Source: Trichuris trichiura
Taxonomy: Eukaryota; Nematoda; Enoplea; Trichinellida; Trichuridae
Assembly (NCBI GenBank): GCA_037903355.1
Contig: JBAJFE010000014.1
Span: 7,378,001-7,442,000 of the forward strand
Direction of reading: 5' to 3'
DNA length: 64,000 nt
The translations under genes were made by a program, and so were the position numbers. Numbering within the stretch: position 1 is the stretch's first letter; each line of letters opens with the position of its first letter. Positions 55,343 through 64,000 of this stretch are shown here, in pieces. The notes under the pieces were generated by a model that was not told the DNA's origin, searched no databases, and saw only the letters and a program-made list of their open reading frames with translations.

Positions 55343-56495
55343 GCTTACTTTGCATTCCTCAAGTTTTTGCAGCGTCAAAGTAACTTAGCCTTATACACGA
55401 AATTCTGATTTGAACTATACTGTAGCAGAGTTTTCTTCGAGGCTATTGGTGCTTTCTGATATCTTCATTGATCTTTCCAAAACAGCTCACACGGTCTACG
55501 GAACGGCAATCTCTATGAAAAATTTCATTTATATTTTTCTGCATTTCTCATTTGTCAAATGTAAACGTTTTGTTTACATAATTAAACATAGCTTTTAGAT
55601 CATTCTCGATCCGTCATCAGCAGTAAAAAAAAGTTCATCAGTGTAGACACGCGGATGCAGGATGGAGATAGACCGCTACATCTTGATTATTTAGATAAAT
55701 TGTTCCGATTTTATGAACGCAAAAACAAAACACGTCTGATTTCATAATTGGATGTGTAGGTGTTCATGCCTTTTTACGGAAACGACCCTGTTATTAAGCT
55801 TCAAACTTTATGGCGCAGCTTTCAACAGCAGTCTTTTCTGTTAGCAACGTATACACTGAAAACGGAAAACGTCGTGAAGTGCAGTGAGTGTGCAGTAACC
55901 GCATGCAAGGAAAGAGAATGAAAAATTTTTACTTCAACCGCACTGACAAATCACACGATCGCACTGCCACAAGTTGCAGCAGCCAGCGTTCTCGCCAAAC
56001 ACTGCTCTACGCCTCAAGCAAAAAAGTGCCCCCGCTTGCGTTATGGGTCCCCTTTTTCTCGCTGGAAGATAGGAATATGTTTTGCTCAGGCGCGACAAGC
56101 TGTCATGCACCGTACATTGCTGAAATGGACTCCCAGGGAGACCAATTAGCTTGCTACATGAAGTTACGCCTTTCCAAACCAAACTCGTTCAGAGACACGA
56201 ATAAGCAACTTCACCATATTAGGCAAGACTCTATAACAAAGAGAACAGTAAACATCTTTTTTCTGAGTGGAACGTTTCTCTTTCTTTCTTTTAGCGACTT
56301 CATCTGTGCTTTCGCTGAATGCCATACCTTATAGCTGAGTTGATTGGTCCTGGCTTCACTTACATTTCTCAGTTTGATGGAGGAGAAGAGAAAGAAGACC
56401 CTATTAGGACTAAGACTTCAAAGCTAATAAAACCGCAGCAAAAGACAGTTTACTTGGCATTTCAAAAGAGTAATGAGACATTAATTTCAGAACAA
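55343..56495. other. No firm gene; possible exon near 56375-56495
   Basis: Open frames at 55888-56334 exist on both strands with no domain. An acceptor (acatttctcag|) at 56374 opens FDGGEEKEDPIRTKTSKLIK, which runs into a Tigger MITE. The evidence is weak. Confidence 0.3.
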
Positions 56496-56499
56496 ACTA

Positions 56500-56735
56500 C
56501 ACTTGAATTTCCGTAAGCTGATCACCCAATAGACCGGTCAACATACAGAGAGCAAACTAGTATTGCGTCCATATAGCAGGTCACGGCTAAAGCTGTCAAC
56601 TTCCCGCTTACGGTGGTCGATGTACAGAGGTTGGCTTTGCGCTTATTAACGTGCGGACAAATAAACTGGCCAAAATTTGGTCAACTTAGGGAGGTAATCG
56701 ACATATAGAGGTGGTCAGCTTTGGAGGTTCCACCG
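56500..56735. mobile_element. Tigger-family MITE
   Basis: 236 bp flanked by TA on both sides. The right end inverted reads CGGTGGAACCTCCAAAGCTG, like Tigger-1 (CAGTGGAACCTCCAAAGTTG). Two internal segments mirror the Tigger-1 5' region. Confidence 0.7.
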
Positions 56736-56784
56736 TAATCATTAGCACAGAAAGACAGAAGTTCGGTTGAATCATGATTTATAT

Positions 56785-57867
56785 CAGGGATGGGGAACGT
56801 CTGACCCGCGAAGTATTCCCTTCCCCCGCTGAGGCAACCGCACATGGGTGCGAGATTCAGTGAAATGTGACTGTGGGAGCTTATTTTTTGAAAATGCAAT
56901 AAACTTATTGTATGTGAATCCTAGTAATAGCATAAATCTTGCGTAACAAGCAAGGAGTATCAGGATGGCTAAAAAGGCTACCTTGCTGACAGCTTTCTGT
57001 CGACAAACGGATGTTGCTAGTCTTGAGAGGGAAGCAGTAAACGGCACTAGTGCGCACATCAGTAGCGTGGACCACTGGCCGCCTATCGACGGGAAGCATT
57101 GTTTTTATCTTGCCTTGTAGCAGAATTGCTGCGGGGGAGCTTAGCTGCTTGAGCGATTCCTTAAGCTTGTGCGGAGGAGTTTATTGCAGAAGAAGTGCGT
57201 GGCATAACGATACCTTAACAATGACACATATAATGGTCAGCGATACGGTAGTATGGCGCGTGTCAGACCCTCTTTTCCGTCTGTCTTTTGTCCGTCGGCA
57301 CGCGTGCTTTTATACGCTTCTGCAGTTGTTTTGCAGCGGGATTATGGGCATTAATCCGCTTTTGTCACGGCTCAAAGCGGTGAACCTACAAGGATTATGC
57401 TCATGCACCTGTATCCCCACACTGCATGTGGCATTTCAGTAATAGACGGATTAACCGGGAGCGCGCATGCTTATGCGCCACGGGCAGCCGTTTGCTGGAC
57501 TACGAATTACTACCACCCGCCTGCGTCCGCAGCTCCAATTGCCATGCCTTGGCACTCATTAAATGTACAGATTAAGCGGCACTGGCGGACATGGCGTTTC
57601 TTGAAAGGCCAGATTCCGCGAGATCAAACCAGCCTACCCAATTAGCTGGTAGGGAGCTGAGGGGAGAGCAAGCCAGCCTGACCAATCAGTAGGTAGGGAG
57701 CTGACTTGTTTGCCACACGCCTTCTCTCTTTGTTCAAGGGGTGACTTCAATGAACATACATGCAAACAAAGAAGGCCATGCTTTTCGGCTGAGTATTCTG
57801 TATGGTCCGCGAATGGTTTTATAAACGTCTGAACGGCCGGCCGCAGCAGAACGGTTCCTTACTCCTC
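56785..57867. mobile_element. Non-autonomous hAT-1 derivative with an internal insertion
   Basis: Ends CAGGGATGGGGAACGTCTGA and, inverted, GAGGAGTAAGGAACCGTTCT. Octamers atttatat (56777-56784) and gtttatat (57868-57875) match at 7 of 8. About 600 bp (57118-57725) not present in sister copies sits inside it; that piece is unidentified and GC-richer. Confidence 0.7.
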
Positions 57868-58149
57868 GTTTATATAGAACGATGTCCTACCTGGTCATTC
57901 ATCTATTATCAAGTTGACCAGGACTCTGTCGACGTTGCAACATTCAGTCTGGTTAATGTCTCTGCTCTAAAGCATACTAACCTGCATACCATTATCCTTA
58001 TTGAAGCATATGTCGCTCCAAACCGCCTGTCATAGAATAGCTTTCTTCATACAAATTCGTTGGAATTATGTCTCCTTCGCATGCTACTGCGTGCGCCATC
58101 ACTACTGATTTTTTAAGAAGGTTGTCTACAATAATCTGAGATTCCAGTT

Positions 58150-58440
58150 TTAGAAGGTCTTCCCTACTTTTTCTTCATTGTCGGCCTGTTAAAACTTCCA
58201 GTGAGCCTCCTGCGTTTTCTTTTTGCAGAATAACAAACAATTCTTCGGCGTATCTTTCAAAGAACTTAGGATATATACCTGAGTGGTCAATAGTAAAGAA
58301 AGTTTCTTCCAGTGCTTTCATAAAAAATTCTGCTGTGACCAATGAAGAGGAGCTTCCCAATGGCCACTATCCACTGACTGAAGAATATGCCTTCATTCAT
58401 AAAAACCTTGACTATACAGGTTACGCGGGAAGGACTGAGG
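58150..58440 (-). pseudogene. PLE reverse transcriptase relic
   Basis: The minus strand reads MGSSSSLVTAEFFMKALEET (PLE: MGSPxSPxLAxxFMExFE) then FFERYAEELFVILQKENAG, where YAEE replaces the catalytic YVDD. A preceding frame has FMNEGIFFSQW-like sequence. It is inactive. Confidence 0.65.
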
Positions 58441-58499
58441 CTGGTCTTGCCTGCTACAGTACTATGTTTTCCCAGGATTCTAAACATTAGACCAATTAT

Positions 58500-58760
58500 C
58501 GGGTCTTCTATGTTGTCTCTCCACCGGAAGTTGAGACGGCAACTTCAAAGGAGATCAAGTGGGGATTACTACGTCATCTGAACAATGGGTGGCCTAAGCC
58601 ATTGTTCACAGTGCACTGATGCACGCCATGCGTATTAGTGAAGGAATGCTTCACACCTGGAAATAGTTGCCCCTTCCGGTAATTGTTTCCAAGTGCATGC
58701 TATAACCGTGCCGGTCATCCTGTCCTGCTTTAGCCTAAGCCTAAAGCTTAACATGACGCG
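58500..58760. repeat. Family D inverted terminal pieces
   Basis: ctccaccggaagttgagacg at the left and agttgccccttccggtaatt with cctgctttagcctaagccta at the right repeat the words of 29329-29705 in inverted layout. Confidence 0.5.
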
Positions 58761-58910
58761 TGTTCGTTGCTGCTGTTGGGTTATGCAGTTTTGACCGTGG
58801 CGCAAACGACAAGAAGCATAGCGCAAAGTAACGTTATTTAGCGATCACTGAACACGCGAGCAATGAGTAGCGCAAAAAGGGAAAAAGCATAAGTACTGCT
58901 AACGCAGGCG

Positions 58911-59270
58911 CTAAGCCTGACGAAGGCGACGCGTCGATTTCGCTGAAGGCGCATCCGATGGGTTCACTCGGGTGTACCTAATCAGGCAGAAGGCGTCAGA
59001 GGAAGTAAACGTTAGCGCTCGACATACCGTTGACTGTGGCGACGGCTGTGGCGCTGGCGGCTCATTCTGTCGGGGTGGGTGCAGCCGGAGGAGGAGATTC
59101 TCGCTGTGCAGCAGTCCCTTGCCGCGTAGCAAGAGCACAGCCGCCTTTTCGTCTGGCACTGTCTCCTGCAGCCAGTCGAAGTCAGTCCGTATATTGCGCC
59201 TTCTTCGTGCCACCTTTGCGGTGCCTTCACTTGTCGATGGGAAGTTGTCACTAGATCCCGGGACTGACAT
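58911..59270 (-). CDS. Hypothetical open frame in a GC-rich island
   Basis: A 119-codon minus-strand frame (MSVPGSSDNFPSTSEGTAKV ... RRRRNIRTDFDWLQETVPDE). It sits in a GC-rich block unlike its surroundings that also has long frames on the plus strand, so composition could explain it. The FDWLQ..VPDEKAA segment looks protein-like and may be the start of an unrecognised transposase. Confidence 0.25.
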   Translation of the reverse strand: MSVPGSSDNFPSTSEGTAKVARRRRNIRTDFDWLQETVPDEKAAVLLLRGKGLLHSENLLLRLHPPRQNEPPAPQPSPQSTVCRALTFTSSDAFCLIRYTRVNPSDAPSAKSTRRLRQA

Positions 59271-59489
59271 AACGCAGAATGAAATTTACCCTGTCTACCA
59301 AGGCACGCCGCAGCTCAGACAGTTGACCTGCGATGTTTTTCACGAATTGCTAGACGAGGTCTCAGCTTGAACACCTGCACGCCCCATTGTGTTTCCCGTA
59401 CCTTCAATGCATGCGCAGCTGCTTAATTCCCTCACCATCGCTCTTTCCTACAGGTCACTAAACGCATCAGTGACACTTAGAAACGCTAT

Positions 59490-59640
59490 TACATTGTAGT
59501 GTAGCAAAATTCTTCAGCGCTAATCCGTTAGACGGATAACCGGGTCACTGCATGAGCCTATTACGTTGCAGTTTAGCAGATTTCTTCGGCTCTAATCCGT
59601 TAGACGGGTAACCGGGTCACTGCATGTGCCACTGATGCTC
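59490..59640. repeat. Two-copy direct repeat
   Basis: A unit of about 76 bp occurs twice: tacattgtagtgtagcaaaa ... gctaatccgttagacggata and tacgttgcagtttagcagat ... tctaatccgttagacgggta, each followed by accgggtcactgcatg. Confidence 0.75.
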
Positions 59641-59939
59641 CATGTGTTGGCGCGCCAACAACTCAGCATGCATTCACTAAACCTGACGATAACGTCCCTC
59701 CCGCTGTGCCGGTAAGAACCATTTATTACACTGTAGAGTCACAGATTACGCTTTGAAGTAGCCGCCTCAACTTCTGGCGGGGAGACAACATAGGAGACCC
59801 CAATTATCTTCTCTACACGTATGCTGGTGAAGAAATTTTAAACTTCATAGATAACCAAAATGTCGTTTGCGTCTATGTTGACATTCTCTAGGTCACAAGG
59901 AAACTGTCTTAAGATCTTGAACCGTGATTTGCTTTTTCT

Positions 59940-60290
59940 CTTGAGTGGCTACAGTGGAAAAAATGAGTAGGTCTTCTTAGGCCACCTGAACAACAATTTC
60001 TGAATAGCATTTCATTCACCATGGAGCTAGGAAACGGGAACAAATTCATTCGCCTTTCTGGATGTACTGATCCTCTTGAAACGGAACCAACTCAGGGAAA
60101 AGGCCTTTAAGAAGTACGCAAAATCTAACTTGCATACGTGCCACAGCTGCCACCATCATAGAACAGTTCTTCGTAGCAAACGACACAGTGGACAGAGCAG
60201 TTAATCTTTGCCATAAGAAGTATCCCGTAGCGATGAGCTTAGTTAAATCGAGAGGACTCTAAGTCGCAACGGCTAGCTGAGAAACTCCGC
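59940..60290 (+). pseudogene. PLE reverse transcriptase relic
   Basis: Alternate plus frames read FTMELGNGNKF and AFLDVLILLKRNQ, matching the PLE step after the palm motif (FTMExENNxLxFLDVLI). Stops and frame changes are dense. Confidence 0.5.
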
Positions 60291-60341
60291 TCAGCCATCC
60301 ATGGGAGGATCAGAGTAAGATCACAGAGTGTTACTGTACAA

Positions 60342-60858
60342 CAGGGGCGGGGAACCTTTTTGCTGCCGCGAACCGTTCAGACGTTTATAAGACCATTTGC
60401 TGGGCGTGCAGAATACTCAAACGAAAAACATAGCCTGCTTTGTTTGCACATATGTTCATTAAAGTCGCCCCTCTAACAAAGCGATAAGGTGAGATAAGAG
60501 TAATACTTTGGGTTGGCAGGCGGCCAATGGTCCACGTTACCGATGCGCACGCTAGTGTCGCCTACTGCTTGCCTATGAAGATTAACGACAGCAGTTTGTC
60601 GACAGACGGCTGACAGCAAGGCAGTCTTCCTAGCCAGACTGATGTTCCCTGGTTGTTACGAAAGAATTATGTTGTTACTAAGATTCACATACAATAAATT
60701 TATCACATTTTTAAAAAATAAGCTCCCACAGTCACATTTCACTGAATCTCACATGCATTTGCGGCTGCCTCAGCGAGTGGAAGAGAATGCTTCAGGGGCC
60801 GAATGGAATGGTCTCCCGGGCCGTATCTGGCCCAAAGGCTGTACGTTCTTCACCCCTG
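60342..60858. mobile_element. Non-autonomous hAT-1 derivative
   Basis: CAGGGGCGGGGAACCTTTTT at the left and, inverted, CAGGGGTGAAGAACGTACAG at the right. The interior combines both hAT-1 ends (aaacgaaaaacatagcctgc, tcacatttcactgaatctca). No clear 8-bp duplication survives. Confidence 0.75.
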
Positions 60859-61235
60859 ATCAAAATCATTTGAGCAGAACAACCATGTTCGGTTAATGGC
60901 AAAAGAAACCGTACACAGCCGTGCAGCTTTAGGGACTCCTTTGTAGTTACAATCTAGGTTTCCATCTCAGTATAATTCAAGACATCTCCATTTTTTTAGG
61001 AAAGCAATTCGATTCTTTGAAAGTTCAATTTTTATGTTAACAGGGCTTCAGAACCAATCTCTCGCATCTTCGGTGTGTGTGTGTCTGTGCGTGTTCAGTC
61101 ATTAACACAGATGCTGGTGACAGGAAAGTGGGACAGTAAAATTTTAACCGTCAAAGAAACGGAATATTACCTTGAAAGAAGAGAAGACTTATGCACTTGT
61201 TAGAAAATGCTTCCATCAATTTTAATTTTAAGAAG
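60859..61235. other. No gene recognised; short GT repeat
   Basis: A gtgtgtgtgtctgtgcgtgt tract lies at 61073-61092. Nothing else is identifiable. Confidence 0.45.
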
Positions 61236-61239
61236 AGTA

Positions 61240-61415
61240 AAAGGTTGTAAGGTCTTCTACGGCTTTTCCCGTTTTTTCGTTGTGCCGTTATCTGTAATTA
61301 AACTAAAACAACTGCTCTACCAACGGATGGATGAGCCGTTATTAAGAAAAGGTACAGATATCAACGCACTCAACTTTTAATGTTCAAAGCTTTCGGAACT
61401 AGAGCGTTGTCGTTC
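61240..61415 (-). repeat. Class A PLE terminal repeat, solo
   Basis: gtaaggtcttctacggcttt through ctaccaacggatggatgagc to a decayed minus-strand core (gctttcggaactagagcgtt). No inverted partner is nearby. Confidence 0.65.
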
Positions 61416-61747
61416 CGAATTTCACGAGTGGACTGTATTGTGGGGCGCAGGTTCAAACACCCAACGCTCAAGGGGGGACTGTGAAACTATCACAGTTACC
61501 GTCAGCAGAGAGCAGCCCTTTAACTAAGAGTTTACTGCGTTCAACTAAACACACTACAGCTCACGAACCGTCACACACCGAGACTTAGATGACACGACAC
61601 GAGTCAGACCGTAATCAAACCTGAGATGCAGGTACATTCGACGTCATCCCAGCGAATGACGTAACAAGCACAAATAAGTTGTTTCTAAAATGAAAGATGG
61701 CATATTGATTAAGTGTTGAAATGCTTACTGGCTGCTTGCGTTTACAG

Positions 61748-61886
61748 CGTTGAAATTAAGCCGCAATATAGTGACGAAATTGCTGTTCTACGCATCCTGG
61801 CTGACTTTTACGGCGATGAGTTCATAGATCCTCTTAAACAGGAAGGTGAACGGTGTTCGTGGAAAGGACAAGACATCATTGCAAAG
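61748..61886 (+). CDS. Orphan internal exon of an unknown gene
   Basis: A strong acceptor (gcttgcgtttacag|) and donor (GCAAAG|GTGAGA) bracket 139 nt with an open frame: VEIKPQYSDEIAVLRILADF, then YGDEFIDPLKQEGERC and SWKGQDIIAK. Phase is 2 at the start and 0 at the end. The composition is that of a folded cytosolic protein, but I do not recognise the family. No partner exon was found within the window, so introns would be long or the rest lies elsewhere. Confidence 0.45.
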
Positions 61887-62209
61887 GTGAGACACTTTAT
61901 TATCATTGTTACTGTAAAAACCAACTCTTTCACAGTAGGGTTTTCTATTTTTGATGACGTTTACGTTGATGCAGTCCATTCAATCGCTAGAAACGTTTTG
62001 TTTCAAGTAGCCTTAAGAGCAAACTATGCACCATCACCATCCTGCTTCGCAAATGCTCAGCTGATCACATAATACAGAACTTTCAGAACCACACTTGTTC
62101 TACTGTCAGCATGAAAGTTTATACACTTTATCTGGAGGTAATCACATGACCTTCAGAACCGTCTTTGGCCATCAACAATTTACAGCACAGTACGTTTGAT
62201 CATAGGACA

Positions 62210-62475
62210 CTTCGTAACGGGATAATGTTTCGTGGTTTTCGTAGATCCTCTGCGGCTTTTTCTGTTTTATGTCTGTGTTAGTATCTGTAATTAAAAGAAG
62301 AAACTGCTCTGCCAACGGATGAATGATCGATTACTTGGAAAACTGTACAGAACCAATGCACTGAACTTTATTTCAGAGTTTTCGGAACGCTGTAGTTCCG
62401 GTCGTCAGTGATATGGAGGAGATGTTTTTCTCTGAATAGTTATTATATAGGCATACGTAACATGAGAGGGAAGAC
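62210..62475 (-). repeat. Class A PLE terminal repeat, solo
   Basis: ttcgtaacgggataatgttt, then aactgctctgccaacggatg and the minus-strand core gttttcggaacgctgtagttccggtcgtcag (split and slightly altered). Confidence 0.6.
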
Positions 62476-62561
62476 GCCTACGCAAAAGAACACCGCCTGC
62501 GCCTGTCTCCCTGCCGCAGTGAACGGTATGCAGTTTATTTATGGTTATTTGCTGTATGCGC

Positions 62562-62632
62562 GTTGCTACCATCAGGTTGAACTTGCCCTGAGTGGACGCA
62601 TACTCAGGGCAAGTTCAACCTGATGGTAGCGA
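62562..62632. repeat. Near-perfect hairpin, 31-bp arms
   Basis: The left arm (62562-62593, ending ttgaacttgccctgagt) and right arm (62602-62632, starting actcagggcaagttcaac) are reverse complements around an 8-base loop (ggacgcat). No transposon family in the window has these words. gaccagttcaacctgatgat at 11088 is a faint echo. Confidence 0.8.
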
Positions 62633-62814
62633 CGCTATGTACACTTCTTTACGTTTACTTTCTCTGTGCGCGTTACTCAGATCTTGTCTCTCAGCCGCCC
62701 ACCGTCTGAGAAATGCAAGTTCGTTTTTGACGAGTATGCCCTTAACTTGTTTTGCCTTTATTGGACAGCATGTCAATCACTTTTTTTTGCCCTTATCCAA
62801 ATCTAAGCCAGGAC

Positions 62815-63010
62815 ATAAACTTTATGCTTAGGTTTAGACTTAGGCTAGGGCAGGACAAGATGGCCGGCAAACCTGCAGTATGACGGTGAGGGGGACTGGT
62901 GAAAAACCCTGTTACCATCTCCATTGTTCCATTGTTCTCTTAATCCCTGCTGATGTTGCTGCCTGCACTTCCGGAGGAATGGCGGTAAAGACCCGACATA
63001 CTTAAAAAAC
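62815..63010 (+). repeat. Family D terminal repeat
   Basis: ttaggtttagacttaggcta, gggcaggacaagatggccgg, and later ctgcacttccggaggaatgg with aaagacccgacat: the 29540-29705 arm in diverged form, directly before a PLE reverse transcriptase. Confidence 0.55.
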
Positions 63011-63074
63011 CATTAACGGGTAAACGCAAATCCCATGTCAAAAACTGTAAAGACTTCTGCGCGGCGTTAAAATC

Positions 63075-63870
63075 ATTACATTAACACCAGGCAACATTAT
63101 GGTAAGCTATGACGTCAAAGTGGTTTTCACAAGTATTCTCATAGACTACACTATTAACCTATTAAAGAACCTTTTTAAACGTGACACCACGAGACATCTA
63201 AAAATCAAACTAAACCCACTTCACATAACAAAATAGGTTGCTTTTTGCATAAAACAAGGGAATTGCTTCGGGTTCCAAAACATGTTCTTCTCACAAACAG
63301 ATAGTGCTCCCATGCGCAGTCCACTATCCCCATTCTAGCAGAGGTCTTCATGGAACACTTCGAAGAGAAGGCCTTCGCTAGCATAGGCTCTGACGATGCA
63401 CATGTCTTTTTCAAACGTTACGTAGATGATATTTTTGCCATTACCACCGAGGGTAAGAAGAGACGTTCCTGGACCACTTAAACCGTATCTTTCCTAGTAA
63501 TATACATTTAACTATGGAGGCAGAAATAAACAACAAACTTCCCTTCTCAGACGTCTTAGTGACAAAACAGGGCAGCAAAATAACGATTTCCGTTTATAGA
63601 GAACTAACCCATTCCAGCAGGTATCTGCATTTTACTTCCCATCATCCTTTGCCAGTAAAACAAGGTATTGTAAAAGGGATGGCTGATTAGGCCCTGGCAA
63701 CCTGTGATCCCGCATTTTTACCTGCTGAGTTGAGAAATATCCTTAATACATTCACAGATAATGAATGCCCACCCTCACTGGTTAAACGCGTCATCGTCAA
63801 ATGCAGACAGCACTTAAACCCCCTATTAACGGTAACAGTAACATCAGAAATAATAACATTAATGACACTG
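63075..63870 (+). pseudogene. PLE reverse transcriptase, with intact YVDD palm motif
   Basis: In shifted frames: MVSYDVKVVFTSIL (63100), VAFCIKQGNCFGF, VFMEHFEEKAFASIG, then FFKRYVDDIFAITTEGKKR (63405-63465), NKLPFSDVLVTKQGS, FTSHHPLPVKQGIVKGMAD and a thumb segment to 63870. YVDD is the only unaltered palm motif in the window. At least four frameshifts or stops still disable it, and its endonuclease half is cut off by the terminal repeat that follows. Confidence 0.75.
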
Positions 63871-63874
63871 ACGG

Positions 63875-64000
63875 TTGTAAGGTCTTCTATGGCTTTTCCC
63901 GTTCATTTTGTCCGTGCTGGTAACAGTAATTGAACGAAACAACGGGTCTACTAAAAAGTTCTTCCCCCGGAAGTGACGGCGGCAGTATGAAAGCATAATC
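63875..64000 (+). repeat. PLE terminal-repeat fragments at the window edge
   Basis: gttgtaaggtcttctatggc (class A word) truncates the RT above, followed by a family D word (cccggaagtgacggcggcag) running to the window end. Confidence 0.55.

Overview
The window reads as eukaryotic, repeat-dense genomic DNA from an invertebrate animal. The evidence is spliceosomal introns with clean GT..AG ends, an AATAAA signal, and metazoan gene families (cordon-bleu, a tau-tubulin-kinase-type CK1 kinase) embedded in animal transposons (Penelope-like, hAT, pogo/Tigger, mariner, Gypsy, BEL/Pao). Very short introns (46 and 56 nt) beside 300-650 nt ones, and an intronless TTBK-like kinase, suggest a nematode, perhaps an enoplean such as a whipworm. 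That is an inference and not proved here.

Host genes. (1) A cordon-bleu (COBL) homologue on the minus strand, 8044 to 5986, assembled here from four exons whose splice phases all agree; it holds the complete Cobl ubiquitin-like domain and one KRAP-type motif. (2) A single-exon TTBK/CK1-like kinase, 19126-20145 (+), with all catalytic motifs. (3) A secreted caspase-fold (C13/C14-like) protein on the minus strand whose four exons lie at 48346-47346 and 36553-35725. They are separated by a 10.8-kb intron filled with transposons, and both positions expected to be catalytic are substituted. (4) A Ser/Thr/Gly-rich gene of unknown function, 52672-53585 (+), broken by a stop and a Penelope element. 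Isolated candidate exons lie at 49452-49600 (-), 55247-55342 (+) and 61748-61886 (+).

Mobile DNA fills most of the rest. Penelope-like elements (PLEs; RT plus GIY-YIG endonuclease) recur throughout, nearly always 5'-truncated and very often as head-to-head inverted pairs that form palindromes (690-3020, 4020-4860, 20840-21715, 41960-45150) or with inverted terminal repeats (53650-54965). Their terminal repeats carry hammerhead-ribozyme-like cores (CTGANGA, a stem, GAAA) in three sequence classes. A separate five-copy family carries the same core; one copy (892-1930) has two long direct repeats around a purine-rich spacer and sits between perfect 15-bp target-site duplications, an architecture like a retrozyme. 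DNA transposons are nested: hAT inside hAT (11207-16325), hAT inside Tigger (38072-41430), and MITEs inside PLEs. A Ty3/Gypsy element (30491-34857) is complete from LTR to LTR with a 5-bp duplication but carries frameshifts.

Region by region: 0-5.7 kb PLE palindromes and the tandem ribozyme element; 5.9-8.1 kb COBL; 9.5 kb a small palindrome; 11.2-17.1 kb hAT-in-hAT and a pogo relic; 19-20.5 kb kinase; 20.8-30.2 kb PLE, pogo MITE, hAT, BEL and HHR-family relics; 30.5-34.9 kb Gypsy; 35.7-48.3 kb the pseudoprotease gene and its transposon-filled intron; 50.2-52.6 kb mariner plus hAT; 52.7-55.3 kb the Ser-rich gene with a PLE; 56.5-64 kb MITEs, PLE relics and one orphan exon. The host genes do not form an obvious pathway. 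Junctions of degenerate repeats are accurate to roughly 10-30 bp unless a target-site duplication is quoted.
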